From the NCBI RefSeq assembly GCF_003399635.1, contig NZ_NBXB01000027.1, positions 62,001 to 126,000 of the forward strand: DNA of 64,000 bases, read 5' to 3'. A model generated the notes under the pieces. The model was not told the origin of the DNA, did no database searches, and saw only the letters and a list, made by a program, of their open reading frames with translations. The DNA comes from Subtercola boreus. GTDB taxonomy: Bacteria > Actinomycetota > Actinomycetes > Actinomycetales > Microbacteriaceae. Shown here one piece after another: positions 37,023-48,579 of this stretch. The position numbers and the translations under genes are program-made. Each line of letters starts with the position of its first letter. Position 1 is the stretch's first letter.

Positions 37023-37394
37023 CTACTTCGTGGTGGGTGCCGCCGTGCCGCGACGTGCACGCAGCTGGGCGAGAGCGTCTTCGAGAAGCTGGGCTGCCTC
37101 TTCTTCGGTGCGACGCTCTTTCACGTAGGCGAGGTGCGTCTTGTACGGCTCGAGCTTCGCCACCGACGGCGGGTTCAGCTGGTCGCGGCCCGCCGGAAGA
37201 CCCGACTGGGGAGAATCGATCGTCTCGGGGATCTCCTCGGTCGGCAGGTTCGCCGCGAAGTACCGCACGGTCTCGTTGCCGAGGGCGTCCCAGTAGGAGA
37301 CCTTGATGCGATCGGCGTGGTAGCCCCGATCCTGTTCGCCCATGGGCCCCGCGCCGACGCGCGAACCCCTGATGGCGCTTCCGCCTGATGCCAT
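37023..37394 (-). CDS. rbpA: RNA polymerase-binding protein RbpA
   Basis: 123 aa. It starts MASGGSAIRGSRVGAGPMGE and contains RIKVSYWDALGNETVRYFAA, the core domain, followed by a sigma-interaction region. It binds RNA polymerase beta and the principal sigma factor, aiding open-complex formation. No Cys is present, so the zinc-binding form of RbpA seen in some actinobacteria does not apply. It lies 10 bp after secG in the gap-pgk-tpiA-secG-rbpA direction. Confidence 0.93.
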   Translation of the reverse strand: MASGGSAIRGSRVGAGPMGEQDRGYHADRIKVSYWDALGNETVRYFAANLPTEEIPETIDSPQSGLPAGRDQLNPPSVAKLEPYKTHLAYVKERRTEEEAAQLLEDALAQLRARRGTAAPTTK

Positions 37395-37404
37395 GGAATA
37401 TCCC

Positions 37405-37656
37405 CTAGTTTCCGGAATCGAACTTGGTGATGAGACCCAGGACGATGATGCTCGCGACCCAGATCACACCGAGAATGACGGTGATGCGGTTGAGGTTACG
37501 CTCTGCGACACCGGATGCACCGAGGTTCGAGGTGACACCACCACCGAACATGTCTGAGAGCCCGCCACCGCGACCGCGATGGAGCAGGATCAGAAGTGTC
37601 AGAAGCAGACTGGTTATGCCGAGCAGAACCTGCAAGACGACCTGGAGGATTTGCAA
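37405..37656 (-). CDS. secG: Preprotein translocase subunit SecG
   Basis: 83 aa with two membrane segments (residues ~5-25 and ~55-76) and a Gly-rich loop HRGRGGGLSDMFGGGVTSN between them, the standard SecG layout. It is the accessory subunit of SecYEG. The order tpiA-secG is conserved in many Gram-positive genomes. Confidence 0.93.
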   Translation of the reverse strand: MQILQVVLQVLLGITSLLLTLLILLHRGRGGGLSDMFGGGVTSNLGASGVAERNLNRITVILGVIWVASIIVLGLITKFDSGN

Positions 37657-37766
37657 CGGTTACCTTTCACACACGACGGGAGACGATCAGCCCCCCGCAA
37701 GACCAAGGGCAAGTATACCGTGGTTCGACCTGTTTGCTCGCGGCGCCCGAAGGGCGTGCCATATGC

Positions 37767-38552
37767 TCAGACGCCGACGTGCTTCTTGTAGCGCACGATG
37801 GCGCTGAACTCGTCGAGATCGAGGCTCGCGCCGCCGACCAGGGCGCCGTCGACGTTGGGCTCCCGCATGAAGCCGGCAATGTTGCCCGACTTGACCGAGC
37901 CGCCGTAGAGGATGCGCGTCGCGGCGGCAGTGTCGGCACTGAGGGTCGTGGCGAGTTCGACGCGGAGCGCCGCACAGACCTGTTCGGCCTGGTCCGGGGT
38001 TGCCGCCTGGCCGGATCCGATGGCCCAGACAGGCTCGTAGGCGACGACGATGTTCGCGTCGGACGCCACACCCGCGAGGGCTGCCTTCAGCTGTGCAACG
38101 GGAACGGCGCTCGGGCCGAACTTCTCGAGGTCTTCGGCGGTCTCGCCGACGCAGAGAACGGGAACGACTCCGTGCTTCAGGGCAGCAGCGACCTTGCCAC
38201 CGATCTCCTCGTCGGACTCGTTGTGCAGGGTACGGCGCTCGGAGTGACCGATGATGGCGTAGCCGCATTCGAGCTTGGAGAGGAAGGCGCCCGAGATCTC
38301 ACCGGTGTACGCACCGGAGTCGTGCGCCGAGACATCCTGGGCACCGTAGGCCAGTTCGAGCTTGTCGGCCGAGACGAGTGTCTGCACCGAACGCAGATCG
38401 GTGAACGGCGGGAAGATCGCGACCTCGACGTCGTCGAAGCTGTGCGAGGCGTCCTTCAGGCTCCAGGCGAGCTTCTGCACGAACGCGATCGACTGCAGGT
38501 GGTCGAGGTTCATCTTCCAGTTGCCGGCGATGAGGGGGGTGCGGGTTGTCAT
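37767..38552 (-). CDS. tpiA: Triosephosphate isomerase
   Basis: 261 aa. NWKMN near residues 11-15 (catalytic Lys), IIGHSERR (electrophilic His), AYEPVWAIG with the catalytic Glu, and the phosphate loop ILYGGSVKSGN. It interconverts glyceraldehyde-3-phosphate and dihydroxyacetone phosphate. ATG 38552 overlaps the pgk stop codon (ATGA), so it is translated from the gap-pgk transcript or a shared one. Confidence 0.96.
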   Translation of the reverse strand: MTTRTPLIAGNWKMNLDHLQSIAFVQKLAWSLKDASHSFDDVEVAIFPPFTDLRSVQTLVSADKLELAYGAQDVSAHDSGAYTGEISGAFLSKLECGYAIIGHSERRTLHNESDEEIGGKVAAALKHGVVPVLCVGETAEDLEKFGPSAVPVAQLKAALAGVASDANIVVAYEPVWAIGSGQAATPDQAEQVCAALRVELATTLSADTAAATRILYGGSVKSGNIAGFMREPNVDGALVGGASLDLDEFSAIVRYKKHVGV

Positions 38553-39769
38553 GCTGACCATCCAAGAATGTCGAGGCCGGGCAGGCGCTTGCCCTCGAGG
38601 AATTCGAGGCTCGCTCCCCCGCCCGTGGAGATGTGACCGAACTGGTCGTCGGTGAAACCGAGCGCACGGACGGCGGCTGCAGAGTCTCCGCCGCCGACGA
38701 CACCGAGGCCGTCGACCTTCGTCAGTGCGGCGGCGATGGATCTGGTTCCCTCGGCGAAAGGAGCGAGTTCGAAGACGCCCATCGGGCCGTTCCAGAAGAC
38801 GGTGTGCGACGACTCGATGATGTCGGCGAAGGCTGCAGCCGTCTCGGGACCGATGTCGAGGCCGAGCCCGCTCTCACCGAACGGGGTCTCCTCGATGGTC
38901 TGCGCGCTGGTGACGGTGTGCTCTGCGTCTGCACCGAACTTCGACGCCACGACGACGTCGGTCGGCAGAACGATCTTGACCCCGAGGTCAGCCGCCTTGT
39001 CGAGGTAGCCCTTCACGGTGTCGATCTGGTCCTTCTCGAGCAGGCTCGCGCCCACCTGGTAACCCTGGGCCGCCAGGAACGTGAAGAGCATGCCGCCACC
39101 GATGAGCAGCGAGTCGACCTTCGGCAGCAGGTGGCCGATGACGCCGAGCTTGTCGGAGACCTTCGAGCCGCCGAGCACCACTGCGTAGGGGCGGGTGGGC
39201 TTCTCGGTGAGCTTCTCGAGCACGTCGAGTTCGGTTTCGATCAGCAAGCCGGCTGCACTCGGAAGCAGTTCGGCGAGTTCGTAGACGCTCGCCTGCTTGC
39301 GGTGCACGACGCCGAAACCGTCGGACACGAACACATCGGCGAAAGCGGCGAGCTGGGAGGCGAAGGCACGCCGCTCGGCGTCGTCCTTCGAAGTCTCCCC
39401 CGCGTTGAAACGGAGGTTCTCGAGCAGGAGGAAGTGCCCGTCGCCAGCAAGGGCGGCAACGGCATCCTGAGCCGCCTGACCGACCGTGTCGGTGGCGAAG
39501 GCGACCGGCTCCTCGAGGAGCTCGGACAGCCGTACAGCGACAGGCGCCAGGCTGTACTTCGCTTCGGGCGTGCCCTCAGGGCGCCCGAGGTGGCTCACGA
39601 TGACCACCTTGGCGCCCTGAGAGGCGAGTGCCCGGAGCGTGGGAAGTGACGCGCGGATACGCCCGTCGTCGGTGATGGTGCCGTCTTTCAACGGCACGTT
39701 CAGGTCGCAGCGGATGATGACTGTCTTGCCATCGAGCGACCCGAGGGACTCAAGCGTACGTATCGTCAC
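38549..39769 (-). CDS. pgk: Phosphoglycerate kinase
   Basis: 406 aa. VIIRCDLNVPLKDG near 14-27, SHLGRPEG, and the C-terminal GGGDSAAAVRALG. It transfers the phosphate of 1,3-bisphosphoglycerate to ADP. It lies 13 bp after gap and overlaps tpiA, forming a single glycolytic unit. Confidence 0.97.
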   Translation of the reverse strand: MTIRTLESLGSLDGKTVIIRCDLNVPLKDGTITDDGRIRASLPTLRALASQGAKVVIVSHLGRPEGTPEAKYSLAPVAVRLSELLEEPVAFATDTVGQAAQDAVAALAGDGHFLLLENLRFNAGETSKDDAERRAFASQLAAFADVFVSDGFGVVHRKQASVYELAELLPSAAGLLIETELDVLEKLTEKPTRPYAVVLGGSKVSDKLGVIGHLLPKVDSLLIGGGMLFTFLAAQGYQVGASLLEKDQIDTVKGYLDKAADLGVKIVLPTDVVVASKFGADAEHTVTSAQTIEETPFGESGLGLDIGPETAAAFADIIESSHTVFWNGPMGVFELAPFAEGTRSIAAALTKVDGLGVVGGGDSAAAVRALGFTDDQFGHISTGGGASLEFLEGKRLPGLDILGWSA

Positions 39770-39782
39770 TTCTCGGTTTTCT

Positions 39783-40889
<1,107 letters not shown>

Positions 40890-40900
40890 TCACAGCGTCG

Positions 40901-41524
40901 CTATGACAGTACCAGCAGGCCGTTCGTCTTCTCGGTTGCGGCAGCGTAGCGGGCGGCCACGTTCTCCCAGTTCACGATGTTCCAGAACGCCTTGATATAG
41001 TCGGCGCGCACGTTCTTGTAGTCGATGTAGTAGGCGTGCTCCCAGACGTCGAGCATGAGCAGCGGCACGAGGCCGAAGGGCACGTTGCCCTGCTGGTCGA
41101 ACAGCTGGAAGATGCTGAGCTTGCCGCCCAGCACGTCGTAGGCGAGAACCGACCAGCCCGAACCCTGTACACCGAGCGCGGTCGCCGTGAAGTGCGCCTT
41201 GAACTTCTCGAGGTCGCCGAAGTCGGAACCGATGGCCTCGGCGAGTGCGCCGGTGGGCTCCGAGGTGTCGGGAGTCAGGTTCGTCCAGAAGATGGAGTGG
41301 TTGACGTGGCCACCGAGGTTGAACGCCAGGTCTTTCTCGAGCTTGTTGACGGCACCGAGATTACCGGAGTCGCGGGCCTCGGCGAGGGCGGCGTTGGCCG
41401 TGTTCGCGCCGGCGACGTAGGTTGCGTGGTGCTTGTCGTGGTGCAGCTGCATGATGGTCGCACTGATGTGCGGCTCGAGTGCTGCGTAGTCGTAGGGAAG
41501 GTCTGGAAGGGTGTATTCAGCCAT
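40901..41524 (-). CDS. sodA: Superoxide dismutase (Mn/Fe family)
   Basis: 207 aa. Metal ligands: His in [12 protein letters not shown], His in [12 protein letters not shown], Asp and His in [11 protein letters not shown]. The second-shell position carries Gln (LFDQQGNVP) where M. tuberculosis iron SodA has His, which favours manganese, but this is only a guide. There is no signal peptide. AAGGAG precedes the ATG and TAGACT (41552-41557) is a likely -10, so it has its own promoter although it sits between whiA and gap. Confidence 0.95.
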   Translation of the reverse strand: MAEYTLPDLPYDYAALEPHISATIMQLHHDKHHATYVAGANTANAALAEARDSGNLGAVNKLEKDLAFNLGGHVNHSIFWTNLTPDTSEPTGALAEAIGSDFGDLEKFKAHFTATALGVQGSGWSVLAYDVLGGKLSIFQLFDQQGNVPFGLVPLLMLDVWEHAYYIDYKNVRADYIKAFWNIVNWENVAARYAAATEKTNGLLVLS

Positions 41525-41551
41525 GTTTTTCTCCTTGTACTCGTTTGTAAC

Positions 41552-41557
41552 AGTCTA
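41552..41557 (-). promoter_or_regulatory. -10 box TAGACT for sodA
   Basis: On the minus strand, 27 nt before the sodA ATG with an AAGGAG ribosome binding site in between; an ordinary leadered promoter in the whiA-sodA gap. Confidence 0.45.
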
Positions 41558-41566
41558 TTGAATGGT

Positions 41567-42544
41567 TCAGTCGTCGAGGTCGGGCGGCAGGTTCGCGTCC
41601 GTTCCGGGGATCCCCAGGTCGAGGGCCTTCTTGTCCGCCATCGCGAGCAACCGCCTGATACGCCCGGCGATGGCGTCTTTGGTCATCGGCGGTTCGGCGT
41701 GGTGTCCGAGCTCGTCGAGGCTGGCATCCCGGAAGTTCAACCGGAGTGCGCCCGCGTAGCGCAGGTGCTCCGGAACCTCGTCGCCGATGATCTCGAGCGC
41801 CCGCTCCACCCGGGAGCAGGCTGCCACGGCGGCCTGGGCCGAACGACGCAGATTCGCATCGTCGAAGTTCACCAGCCGGTTCGCGGTCGCCCTGACTTCC
41901 CGTCGCTGGCGCATCTCCTCCCAGCGGGCCATCGACTGCTTCGCGCCCATGAGCGTGAGCATCGAGGCGATGGCCTCACCGTCCCGGATGACCACGCGGT
42001 GGACCCCGCGCACCTCGCGCGCCTTGGCAGCGACATGCAGTCGCGCCGCGGCGCCGACCAGGGCCATCGCCGCCTCGTTTCCCGGGCAGATGACCTCCAG
42101 GGCCGCAGAGCGACCGGGGTCGGTGAGGGAGCCCTGGGCGAGGAACGCGCCCCGCCAGACGGCCCCGAGTTCGTCGACGGAGCCCGTGGTGAGGCGGTTC
42201 GGGAGCCCGCGGATGGGGCGGCGGCGGGCATCCAGGAGCCCCGTCTGGCGGGCGAGGGTCTCGCCGCCCTCGAGCACGCGCACGAGGTAGTAGCTGCCGC
42301 GCCGCACACCGGAGGCGGGCACGAGCTGAACCTCGCCGCGAACGCCGTAGAGCTCGGCCAGGTCTTTGCGGACCCGCTTGACGAGTTCCGGAGTGTCGAG
42401 TTCGGATTCGATGGCGATGCGCCCCGAGATCAGGTGGAGGCCGCCCGCGAATCGCAGGATGGTCGCGAGTTCAGCGGCACGGGCCGACGTTCTGGTGACG
42501 ACAACATCGGTCAGTTCGTTCTTGACATCGGCGGTGAGAGCCAA
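41567..42544 (-). CDS. whiA: WhiA, sporulation/cell-division transcription regulator
   Basis: 325 aa. The N-terminal LAGLIDADG-like fold (residues ~1-220, with [15 protein letters not shown]) and C-terminal helix-turn-helix (residues ~235-315, [20 protein letters not shown]) match WhiA in order and length. In Streptomyces it works with WhiB on sporulation septation genes; non-sporulating relatives also keep it. The start is TTG 42544, supported by AAGGAGATGG upstream. It follows rapZ by 60 bp with no yvcK homologue in between. Confidence 0.94.
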   Translation of the reverse strand: MALTADVKNELTDVVVTRTSARAAELATILRFAGGLHLISGRIAIESELDTPELVKRVRKDLAELYGVRGEVQLVPASGVRRGSYYLVRVLEGGETLARQTGLLDARRRPIRGLPNRLTTGSVDELGAVWRGAFLAQGSLTDPGRSAALEVICPGNEAAMALVGAAARLHVAAKAREVRGVHRVVIRDGEAIASMLTLMGAKQSMARWEEMRQRREVRATANRLVNFDDANLRRSAQAAVAACSRVERALEIIGDEVPEHLRYAGALRLNFRDASLDELGHHAEPPMTKDAIAGRIRRLLAMADKKALDLGIPGTDANLPPDLDD

Positions 42545-42604
42545 TCTCTTCCATCTCCTTCGCCAGCGTCACCGTGACCCTCGTGGGGTGTGGTGTCGCT
42601 GCAG

Positions 42605-43483
42605 TTATTCGCGACCCAGGTCGCGATGTTTGACACTCACCACGACGCCGGGGTTGGTGCTGATCAGGTCTGCCAGCCTTCGGGCCACGGCGACTGAGCG
42701 GTGTTTGCCGCCCGTGCAGCCTATGGCAATTGTGGCGTGGCGTTTGTTCTCACGCTGGTACCCGGCGAGCACGGGAGCGAGGGCGCGAGCATAGTTCTCG
42801 ATGAAATCCAGCGCACCCTCCTGCCCGAGTACATAGTCACTCACCTCGGGATCGAGGCCGGTCCTGTCTTTGAGCTCGGGGATCCAGAACGGGTTCGGGA
42901 TGAAGCGGCAGTCGGCCATGGCGTCGGCATCGGCCGGGGCGCCGTACTTGAAGCCGAAACTCATGATCGTGACCTGCACACCGGCCGTGTCGACGGCCGA
43001 GAAGCGCTCCTGCACCGCATGCGCCAGCTGGTGCACGTTGAGATCCGACGTGTCGATGATGATGTCGCTCGACTCACGGATGGCGGTCATCCGGGCCCGC
43101 TCCGCACCGATGCCGTCGAGCAGGGTGCCGTTGCCCTGCAGCGGGTGCGGGCGCCTCACCTGCTCGAATCGCCGGACCAGGGCCGCATCCGTCGCCTCGA
43201 GGAAGACCACGCGCACGGTGATGCCACTCCGGAGGGCCTGGATGATCTCCTGCAGGTCGGTGAAGAAGTCGCGCCCGCGCACGTCGACCACGGCCGCGAT
43301 CCGTGGGAGGGTCGACCCGGCATGCTCGGCGAGGTCGACCATCGGCCGGAGCATCTGCGGGGGGAGGTTGTCGACGACGTACCAACCGAGATCTTCGAGG
43401 GCATTCGCCACCGTCGACCGGCCCGCGCCCGACATCCCGGTCACAATGAGCACTTCCTGCTGGCCAGCAGTGTCGGGGGTCAT
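42605..43483 (-). CDS. rapZ: RNase adapter protein RapZ / YvcJ nucleotide-binding protein
   Basis: 292 aa. P-loop GMSGAGRST near residues 16-24, Walker B-like VVDVRGRDFF, and the C-terminal SFGFKYGAPADADAMADCRF and GCTGGKHRSVAVA stretches are diagnostic. It binds nucleotides; in E. coli it controls GlmZ RNA decay, in actinobacteria its target is not settled. It sits 50 bp after uvrC. Confidence 0.95.
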   Translation of the reverse strand: MTPDTAGQQEVLIVTGMSGAGRSTVANALEDLGWYVVDNLPPQMLRPMVDLAEHAGSTLPRIAAVVDVRGRDFFTDLQEIIQALRSGITVRVVFLEATDAALVRRFEQVRRPHPLQGNGTLLDGIGAERARMTAIRESSDIIIDTSDLNVHQLAHAVQERFSAVDTAGVQVTIMSFGFKYGAPADADAMADCRFIPNPFWIPELKDRTGLDPEVSDYVLGQEGALDFIENYARALAPVLAGYQRENKRHATIAIGCTGGKHRSVAVARRLADLISTNPGVVVSVKHRDLGRE

Positions 43484-43533
43484 ACTTCCAGCCTATCGGG
43501 CCGGGGGCGCGGCGGGCCGCGGCATCCGCTGCC

Positions 43534-45387
43534 TCAGACCCGCAGCTGCCGGTGGATGGTCCTGGCCAGCAGTTCGCCGACACCCTTCACTTCGGCGATC
43601 TCTTCGGGCGTAGCCTGCCGGAGCTTCGAGACCGAGCCGAATTCCTTCAGGAGGGTCTTCACCCGCGCCGGCCCGAGGCCCGGAATCTCCGAGAGCACAC
43701 TCGTGATGTCGCGTTTTCGGCGGGCACGCTGGTGCGTGATGGCGAAACGGTGCGCCTCGTCGCGAATGCGCTGCAGCAGGAACAGGGCCTCGCTGCCACG
43801 CGGGAGGATCACCGGGAAGTCATCGTCGGGGAGCCAGATCTCCTCGAGTCGCTTGGCGAGGCCGGCGAGGAAGATCCCCTGCACACCCGATTCCTTCAGC
43901 GCGCGGGCCGCCGCTTGCACCTGGGGCTGGCCGCCGTCGACGATCAGCAGGTTGGGCGGGTAGGAGAACTTCTTGGTGGCGCTGTCGGACTCGCTGCGTT
44001 CGGAGCCCTCCTCGAGGTAGGCGAGGCGGCGGGTGATGACCTGGTAGATCGAGTCGGTGTCGTCGGTGGTCTCGGGGATGGAGAACCGACGGTACTGGTC
44101 TTTGCGGGCGAGCCCGTCTTCGAAGACCACCATTGACGCGACCACGTTCGTGCCGCCGAGGTGCGATACGTCGAAGCATTCCATGCGCAAGGGGGCATCC
44201 GGCATCCCGAGCCCGTTCTGGATGTCGGTGAGAGCCTCTGTGCGTGCGACGAAGTCGGTGCTGCGGCGCATCTTGTAGAGCATCAGGGCGTTCTTTGCGT
44301 TGAGGGTGGCCGTCTGCATCAGGGCGGCCTTCTCGCCGCGCTGGGCCGTCTTCAGGGCGACCTTGGATGTTCCGCGGCGCTCGGAGAGCCACTGCTCGAG
44401 TTCTGCGGCGTCGTCGGGGAGGTCGGGCACGATGATCTCACGCGGTGGGATCTGGCCCTCGTAGGCGGTCTGCAGGATCGAGTCGACGAGTTCGCCGGTG
44501 GTGAGGTCGAGCTCCTTGTCGACCATCCACGCGCGCACACCGCGGATGCGGCCGCCGCGCACGATGAACTGCTGCACCGCCGCCGCCAGTTCGTCGTGCT
44601 CGATGCCGAAGAGATCGGTGTCGACGCTGTCGGCCAGCACGACGGTGCTCTTCTCGAGCACGGCGTCGAGCGCGTGCAACTGGTCGCGGTACCGCGCCGC
44701 CTTCTCGTACTCCTGGCTCTCGGACGCTTCGCGCATCCGCTTCGTCGTCTCGGTGACGAAGCGTTTGTCGTGCCCGTTCATGAAGGCGATGAAGTCGTTG
44801 ACGAGTTCGCGGTGCTCCTCGATGGTGACCTTGCCCGAGCACGGCCCGCCGCAGCGGCCGATCTGGCCGGGGAAGCACGGCCGGCCGCTCTGCATGGCCT
44901 TCTTGTAGCTCGAGTCGGAGCAGGTTCTGATGGGGAAGGCCTTGATCATCAGGTCGATCGTGTCGTGCACCGCCCAGATCTTCGGGTACGGACCGAAATA
45001 CTTGGCACCCTTGATCTTCTGGTTGCGCGTGACCATCACCCGCGGAGATTCGTCACCGAGGGTGATCGCCATGAACGGGTAGCTCTTGTCGTCGCGGAAC
45101 TTGACGTTGAAGGGCGGATCGAACTCCTTGATCCACGTGTACTCGAGTTGCAGGGCCTCGATGTCGGTGCCGACGACGGTCCACTCGACGCTCGAAGCGG
45201 TCGTGACCATCCGCCGGGTGCGCTCGTGCAGGCTCCGGAGCGGCCCGAAGTAGTTGCTCAGCCGGGCACGGAGGTTCTGCGCCTTGCCGACGTAGAGCAC
45301 GCGCTGGTTCGCATCGCGGAAACGGTACACGCCGGGCTGGGTCGGGATCTCCCCCGCCTTGGGGCGGTAGCTGACGGTGTCGGTCAT
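43534..45387 (-). CDS. uvrC: Excinuclease ABC subunit C
   Basis: 617 aa. GIY-YIG nuclease domain at residues ~15-95 ([19 protein letters not shown]), a UVR segment near 205-240, the RNase H-like C-nuclease with [20 protein letters not shown], and a terminal tandem helix-hairpin-helix ([19 protein letters not shown]). It makes both incisions in nucleotide excision repair. The frame is open upstream within uvrA; ATG 45387 overlaps the uvrA stop (ATGA). Confidence 0.96.
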   Translation of the reverse strand: MTDTVSYRPKAGEIPTQPGVYRFRDANQRVLYVGKAQNLRARLSNYFGPLRSLHERTRRMVTTASSVEWTVVGTDIEALQLEYTWIKEFDPPFNVKFRDDKSYPFMAITLGDESPRVMVTRNQKIKGAKYFGPYPKIWAVHDTIDLMIKAFPIRTCSDSSYKKAMQSGRPCFPGQIGRCGGPCSGKVTIEEHRELVNDFIAFMNGHDKRFVTETTKRMREASESQEYEKAARYRDQLHALDAVLEKSTVVLADSVDTDLFGIEHDELAAAVQQFIVRGGRIRGVRAWMVDKELDLTTGELVDSILQTAYEGQIPPREIIVPDLPDDAAELEQWLSERRGTSKVALKTAQRGEKAALMQTATLNAKNALMLYKMRRSTDFVARTEALTDIQNGLGMPDAPLRMECFDVSHLGGTNVVASMVVFEDGLARKDQYRRFSIPETTDDTDSIYQVITRRLAYLEEGSERSESDSATKKFSYPPNLLIVDGGQPQVQAAARALKESGVQGIFLAGLAKRLEEIWLPDDDFPVILPRGSEALFLLQRIRDEAHRFAITHQRARRKRDITSVLSEIPGLGPARVKTLLKEFGSVSKLRQATPEEIAEVKGVGELLARTIHRQLRV

Positions 45388-48275
45388 GACGCCTTTCGCC
45401 GCGTGCCTTCCTCCGCATCCAGGATCTCTTTCAGGAAGAAACCGGTGAAGCTCTTCTTGACGCGGGCGAGCTGTTCGGGAGTACCGGTCGCCAGCACCTT
45501 GCCACCGCCGGATCCGCCCTCGGGACCCAGGTCGATGAGCCAGTCCGCACTCTTGATGACGTCGAGGTTGTGCTCGATCACGATGACGGTGTTGCCCTTG
45601 TCGACGAGTCCGTTCAGCACCAGCAGGAGCTTTCGCACGTCCTCGAAGTGCAGGCCGGTGGTCGGCTCGTCGAGCACATACACCGAGCGGCCGTTGGAGC
45701 GCTTCTGCAGCTCGGTCGCGAGCTTGACGCGCTGTGCCTCGCCGCCCGACAGGGTCGTGGCGCTCTGGCCGAGTCGCACATAGCCGAGACCGACCTCGAC
45801 GAGCGTCTTGAGGAACCGGTGGATCGCCCCGATCGGCTCGAAGAACTCGGCCGCCTCGGCGATCGGCATCTCCAGCACTTCGGCGATGTTCTTGCCCTTG
45901 TAGTGCACGAGGAGCGTGTCGCGGTTGTAGCGCGCTCCCCCGCAGACCTCGCACGCGACGTAGACGTCGGGCAGGAAGTTCATCTCGATCTTGATCGTGC
46001 CGTCGCCGGAACACGCCTCGCACCGGCCGCCCTTGACGTTGAAGCTGAACCGGCCCGGCTGGTAGCCCCGGGTCTTCGCCTCGATCGTCTCGGAGAAGAG
46101 GGTGCGGATGCGGTCGAACACGCCCGTGTAGGTCGCCGGATTCGACCTGGGGGTACGGCCGATCGGGTTCTGGTCGACATGCACGACCTTGTCGAGGTTC
46201 TCGAGGCCCGTCACCCGCTTGTGCTTGCCCGGGAGCTTGCGGGCACCGTTCAGCTTGTTGGCGAGCACCCGGTAGAGGATGTCGTTGACCAACGACGACT
46301 TGCCGGAACCGCTGACGCCGGTGACGGCAATGAAGGTGCCGAGCGGAAAGCTGACGGTCACGTTCTTGAGGTTGTTGGCCTCGGCTCCGACGACGACGAT
46401 CTCGCGGCTCGGATCGAGTGGCCGCCGCCGGTCGGGGATGTCGATCGACTTGCGGCCGGAGAGGTAGTCGCCGGTGAGACTCTCGGTGTTCGCGAGCAGG
46501 CCCTCGTAGGAGCCTGAGTGCACGACCTTGCCGCCGTTCACGCCCGCGCCGGGACCGATGTCGACCACCCAGTCGGCCGTGCGGATCGTGTCTTCGTCGT
46601 GCTCGACGACGATCAGTGTGTTGCCGAGGTTCTTCAGCTTCACGAGCGTCTCGATGAGACGACGGTTGTCACGCTGGTGCAGGCCGATGCTCGGTTCGTC
46701 GAGCACGTAGAGCACTCCCGTGAGACCCGATCCGATCTGCGTCGCCAGACGGATGCGCTGGGCCTCTCCACCGCTCAGGGAGGCAGCGGCGCGGGCGAGG
46801 TTCAGGTAGTTCAGGCCGACCTGGATGAGGAAGTCGAGCCGGAGCCGGATCTCGCGGAGCACCTGGGCGGCGATGTGCGCCTCGCGGTCGGTGAGGGTTA
46901 GTTCGTCCATGAAGGACTGCGCGTCGGAGAGGCTGATGTCGGTCACGTCGGCGATGCTGTGCCCGTTGACGAGAACAGCGAGCACCTCGGGCTTCAGTCG
47001 CTTGCCGTTGCAGACCGGGCAGGCAACTTCGCGCAGGTACTCCGACCACCGGGCCCGCTGGTTGTCGGTCTCGGCCTGCAGGTACTGGCGTTCGATGTAG
47101 GGCACCACGCCCTCGAAGCCGGAGGTGTAGCTCATCTCGCGGCCGAAGCGGTTCTTCCACTTCACCCGCACCTCGAAGTTGTCGCCGCGGAGCACGGCCT
47201 CCTGCACGGTCTTGCTCAGCTCGTTCCACGGGGTGCTGAGCTCGAACTTCAGGTCGCGCGCGAGGCCCTGCAGCAGCTTGTCGTAGTAGTTGTAGAGGCC
47301 CTTGCCCTGCGTCGACCACGGGACGAGCACGCCCTCGTTTATGCTGAGCTCCGGATCGCCGAGCAGAAGGTCTGCGTCGACCGACATGCGCGTGCCGAGG
47401 CCCGAGCACTCGGGGCAGGCGCCGAAGGGTGCGTTGAACGAGAAGGTGCGCGGCTCGATCTCGGTGAGCTGGATCGGGTGCTGGTTCGGGCAGCTCAGCT
47501 TCTCGCTGAACGTCTGCCAGGCATCCGGGCCGTCGGCGTCGACGTAGTTCACCTGCACGATGCCGTCGGTGAGCCGCAGGGCCGTCTCGAGCGAGTCGGT
47601 CAGCCGGCCCAGGATGTCGGGACCGGCCACCAGGCGGTCGACGACCACCGAGATGTCGTGCTTGAACTGTTTCTTCAGCTTCGGCGGCTCGGTCAGCTGG
47701 ATGGTGTCGCCGTCGACCACGGCGCGGGAGTACCCGCCGGCTGCCAGCTCCTTGAAGAGGTCGACGAACTCGCCCTTCTTCTGCGACACGACCGGGCTGA
47801 CGATCTGGTACCGGATGCCCGCCTCGAGCTCCATCAGTTGGTCGGCGATCTGCTGCACCGTCTGGGCGGAGATGACCTCACCGCAGACGGGGCAGTGGGC
47901 GATGCCGATGCGGGCCCAGAGGAGCCGCATGTAGTCGTAGATCTCGGTGATGGTGCCGACGGTCGACCGCGGGTTGCGGTTCGTCGACTTCTGGTCGATG
48001 CTCACCGCGGGGCTCAGGCCTTCGATGAAGTCCACGTCGGGGCGGTCGACCTGGCCGAGGAACTGGCGTGCGTACGCGGAGAGCGATTCGACGTAACGAC
48101 GCTGGCCCTCGGCGAAGATCGTGTCGAAGGCGAGACTCGACTTTCCGGAGCCGGAGAGGCCGGTGAAGACGACGAGTGAGTCGCGCGGGATGTCGAGGTC
48201 GACGTCTCGAAGATTGTGCACGCGGGCACCGCGTACACTCAGTTTTCCGGCGGAATCTACCTTGGTAATTGACAC
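45384..48275 (-). CDS. uvrA: Excinuclease ABC subunit A
   Basis: 963 aa. Two ABC ATPase modules with Walker [10 protein letters not shown] and GVSGSGKSS, signatures [12 protein letters not shown] and [12 protein letters not shown], and zinc fingers CPVC...CPVC-type ([23 protein letters not shown] with CEVCGGARY). It scans DNA for damage with UvrB. Start GTG 48275 follows TAGACT by 6 nt, so it is probably leaderless. I see no LexA box upstream of it. Confidence 0.97.
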   Translation of the reverse strand: MSITKVDSAGKLSVRGARVHNLRDVDLDIPRDSLVVFTGLSGSGKSSLAFDTIFAEGQRRYVESLSAYARQFLGQVDRPDVDFIEGLSPAVSIDQKSTNRNPRSTVGTITEIYDYMRLLWARIGIAHCPVCGEVISAQTVQQIADQLMELEAGIRYQIVSPVVSQKKGEFVDLFKELAAGGYSRAVVDGDTIQLTEPPKLKKQFKHDISVVVDRLVAGPDILGRLTDSLETALRLTDGIVQVNYVDADGPDAWQTFSEKLSCPNQHPIQLTEIEPRTFSFNAPFGACPECSGLGTRMSVDADLLLGDPELSINEGVLVPWSTQGKGLYNYYDKLLQGLARDLKFELSTPWNELSKTVQEAVLRGDNFEVRVKWKNRFGREMSYTSGFEGVVPYIERQYLQAETDNQRARWSEYLREVACPVCNGKRLKPEVLAVLVNGHSIADVTDISLSDAQSFMDELTLTDREAHIAAQVLREIRLRLDFLIQVGLNYLNLARAAASLSGGEAQRIRLATQIGSGLTGVLYVLDEPSIGLHQRDNRRLIETLVKLKNLGNTLIVVEHDEDTIRTADWVVDIGPGAGVNGGKVVHSGSYEGLLANTESLTGDYLSGRKSIDIPDRRRPLDPSREIVVVGAEANNLKNVTVSFPLGTFIAVTGVSGSGKSSLVNDILYRVLANKLNGARKLPGKHKRVTGLENLDKVVHVDQNPIGRTPRSNPATYTGVFDRIRTLFSETIEAKTRGYQPGRFSFNVKGGRCEACSGDGTIKIEMNFLPDVYVACEVCGGARYNRDTLLVHYKGKNIAEVLEMPIAEAAEFFEPIGAIHRFLKTLVEVGLGYVRLGQSATTLSGGEAQRVKLATELQKRSNGRSVYVLDEPTTGLHFEDVRKLLLVLNGLVDKGNTVIVIEHNLDVIKSADWLIDLGPEGGSGGGKVLATGTPEQLARVKKSFTGFFLKEILDAEEGTRRKAS

Positions 48276-48281
48276 CCTAGA

Positions 48282-48287
48282 AGTCTA
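48282..48287 (-). promoter_or_regulatory. -10 box TAGACT for uvrA, leaderless geometry
   Basis: TAGACT on the minus strand, 6 nt before GTG 48275. Confidence 0.55.
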
Positions 48288-48439
48288 TGGTCTGCCACTG
48301 ACACTCCCTCCCGCGGGGTGCGCGGGCCCCCCGTTCTACGCTGAGAGCGGAGCAGGTTGCGGCGCCCAGCGCAGTCCCCGCGCTTTCCTCCGCACACTCC
48401 GGCCCCGCGCCCCCGCCCCGCGCTTCGCGCTCTCCGTGC

Positions 48440-48509
48440 GGTTCCGCGCATGATTGTCGCTTCCGCGCCTGCGCGCGCACCCGCGGAAGCGACTAATTGC
48501 AGCGGAACC
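48440..48509. repeat. 70-bp dyad element with four TTCCGC cores
   Basis: GGTTCCGC (48440-48447) and GTCGCTTCCGCG (48456-48467), mirrored by CGCGGAAGCGAC (48482-48493) and GCGGAACC (48502-48509); both pairs share centre 48474.5. The TTCCGC cores are 19 bp apart in each arm, the same period as in the two GTGAGAC elements, while the centre spacing is wider. It lies between the clp remnant and uvrA. Confidence 0.8.
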
Positions 48510-48579
48510 CATCTGGTCGCGGGGGCTGCGCCGCAGTGCGTGCGGGGGTGCAGGGGCTCGGCGGGAGCGGCGGAGTCGT

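Noticed and set aside
48276-48340. LexA box for uvrA, and likewise for uvrB near 51327-51400
   Set aside because: No GAAC-N4-GTTC palindrome is present in either upstream region on reading both strands.
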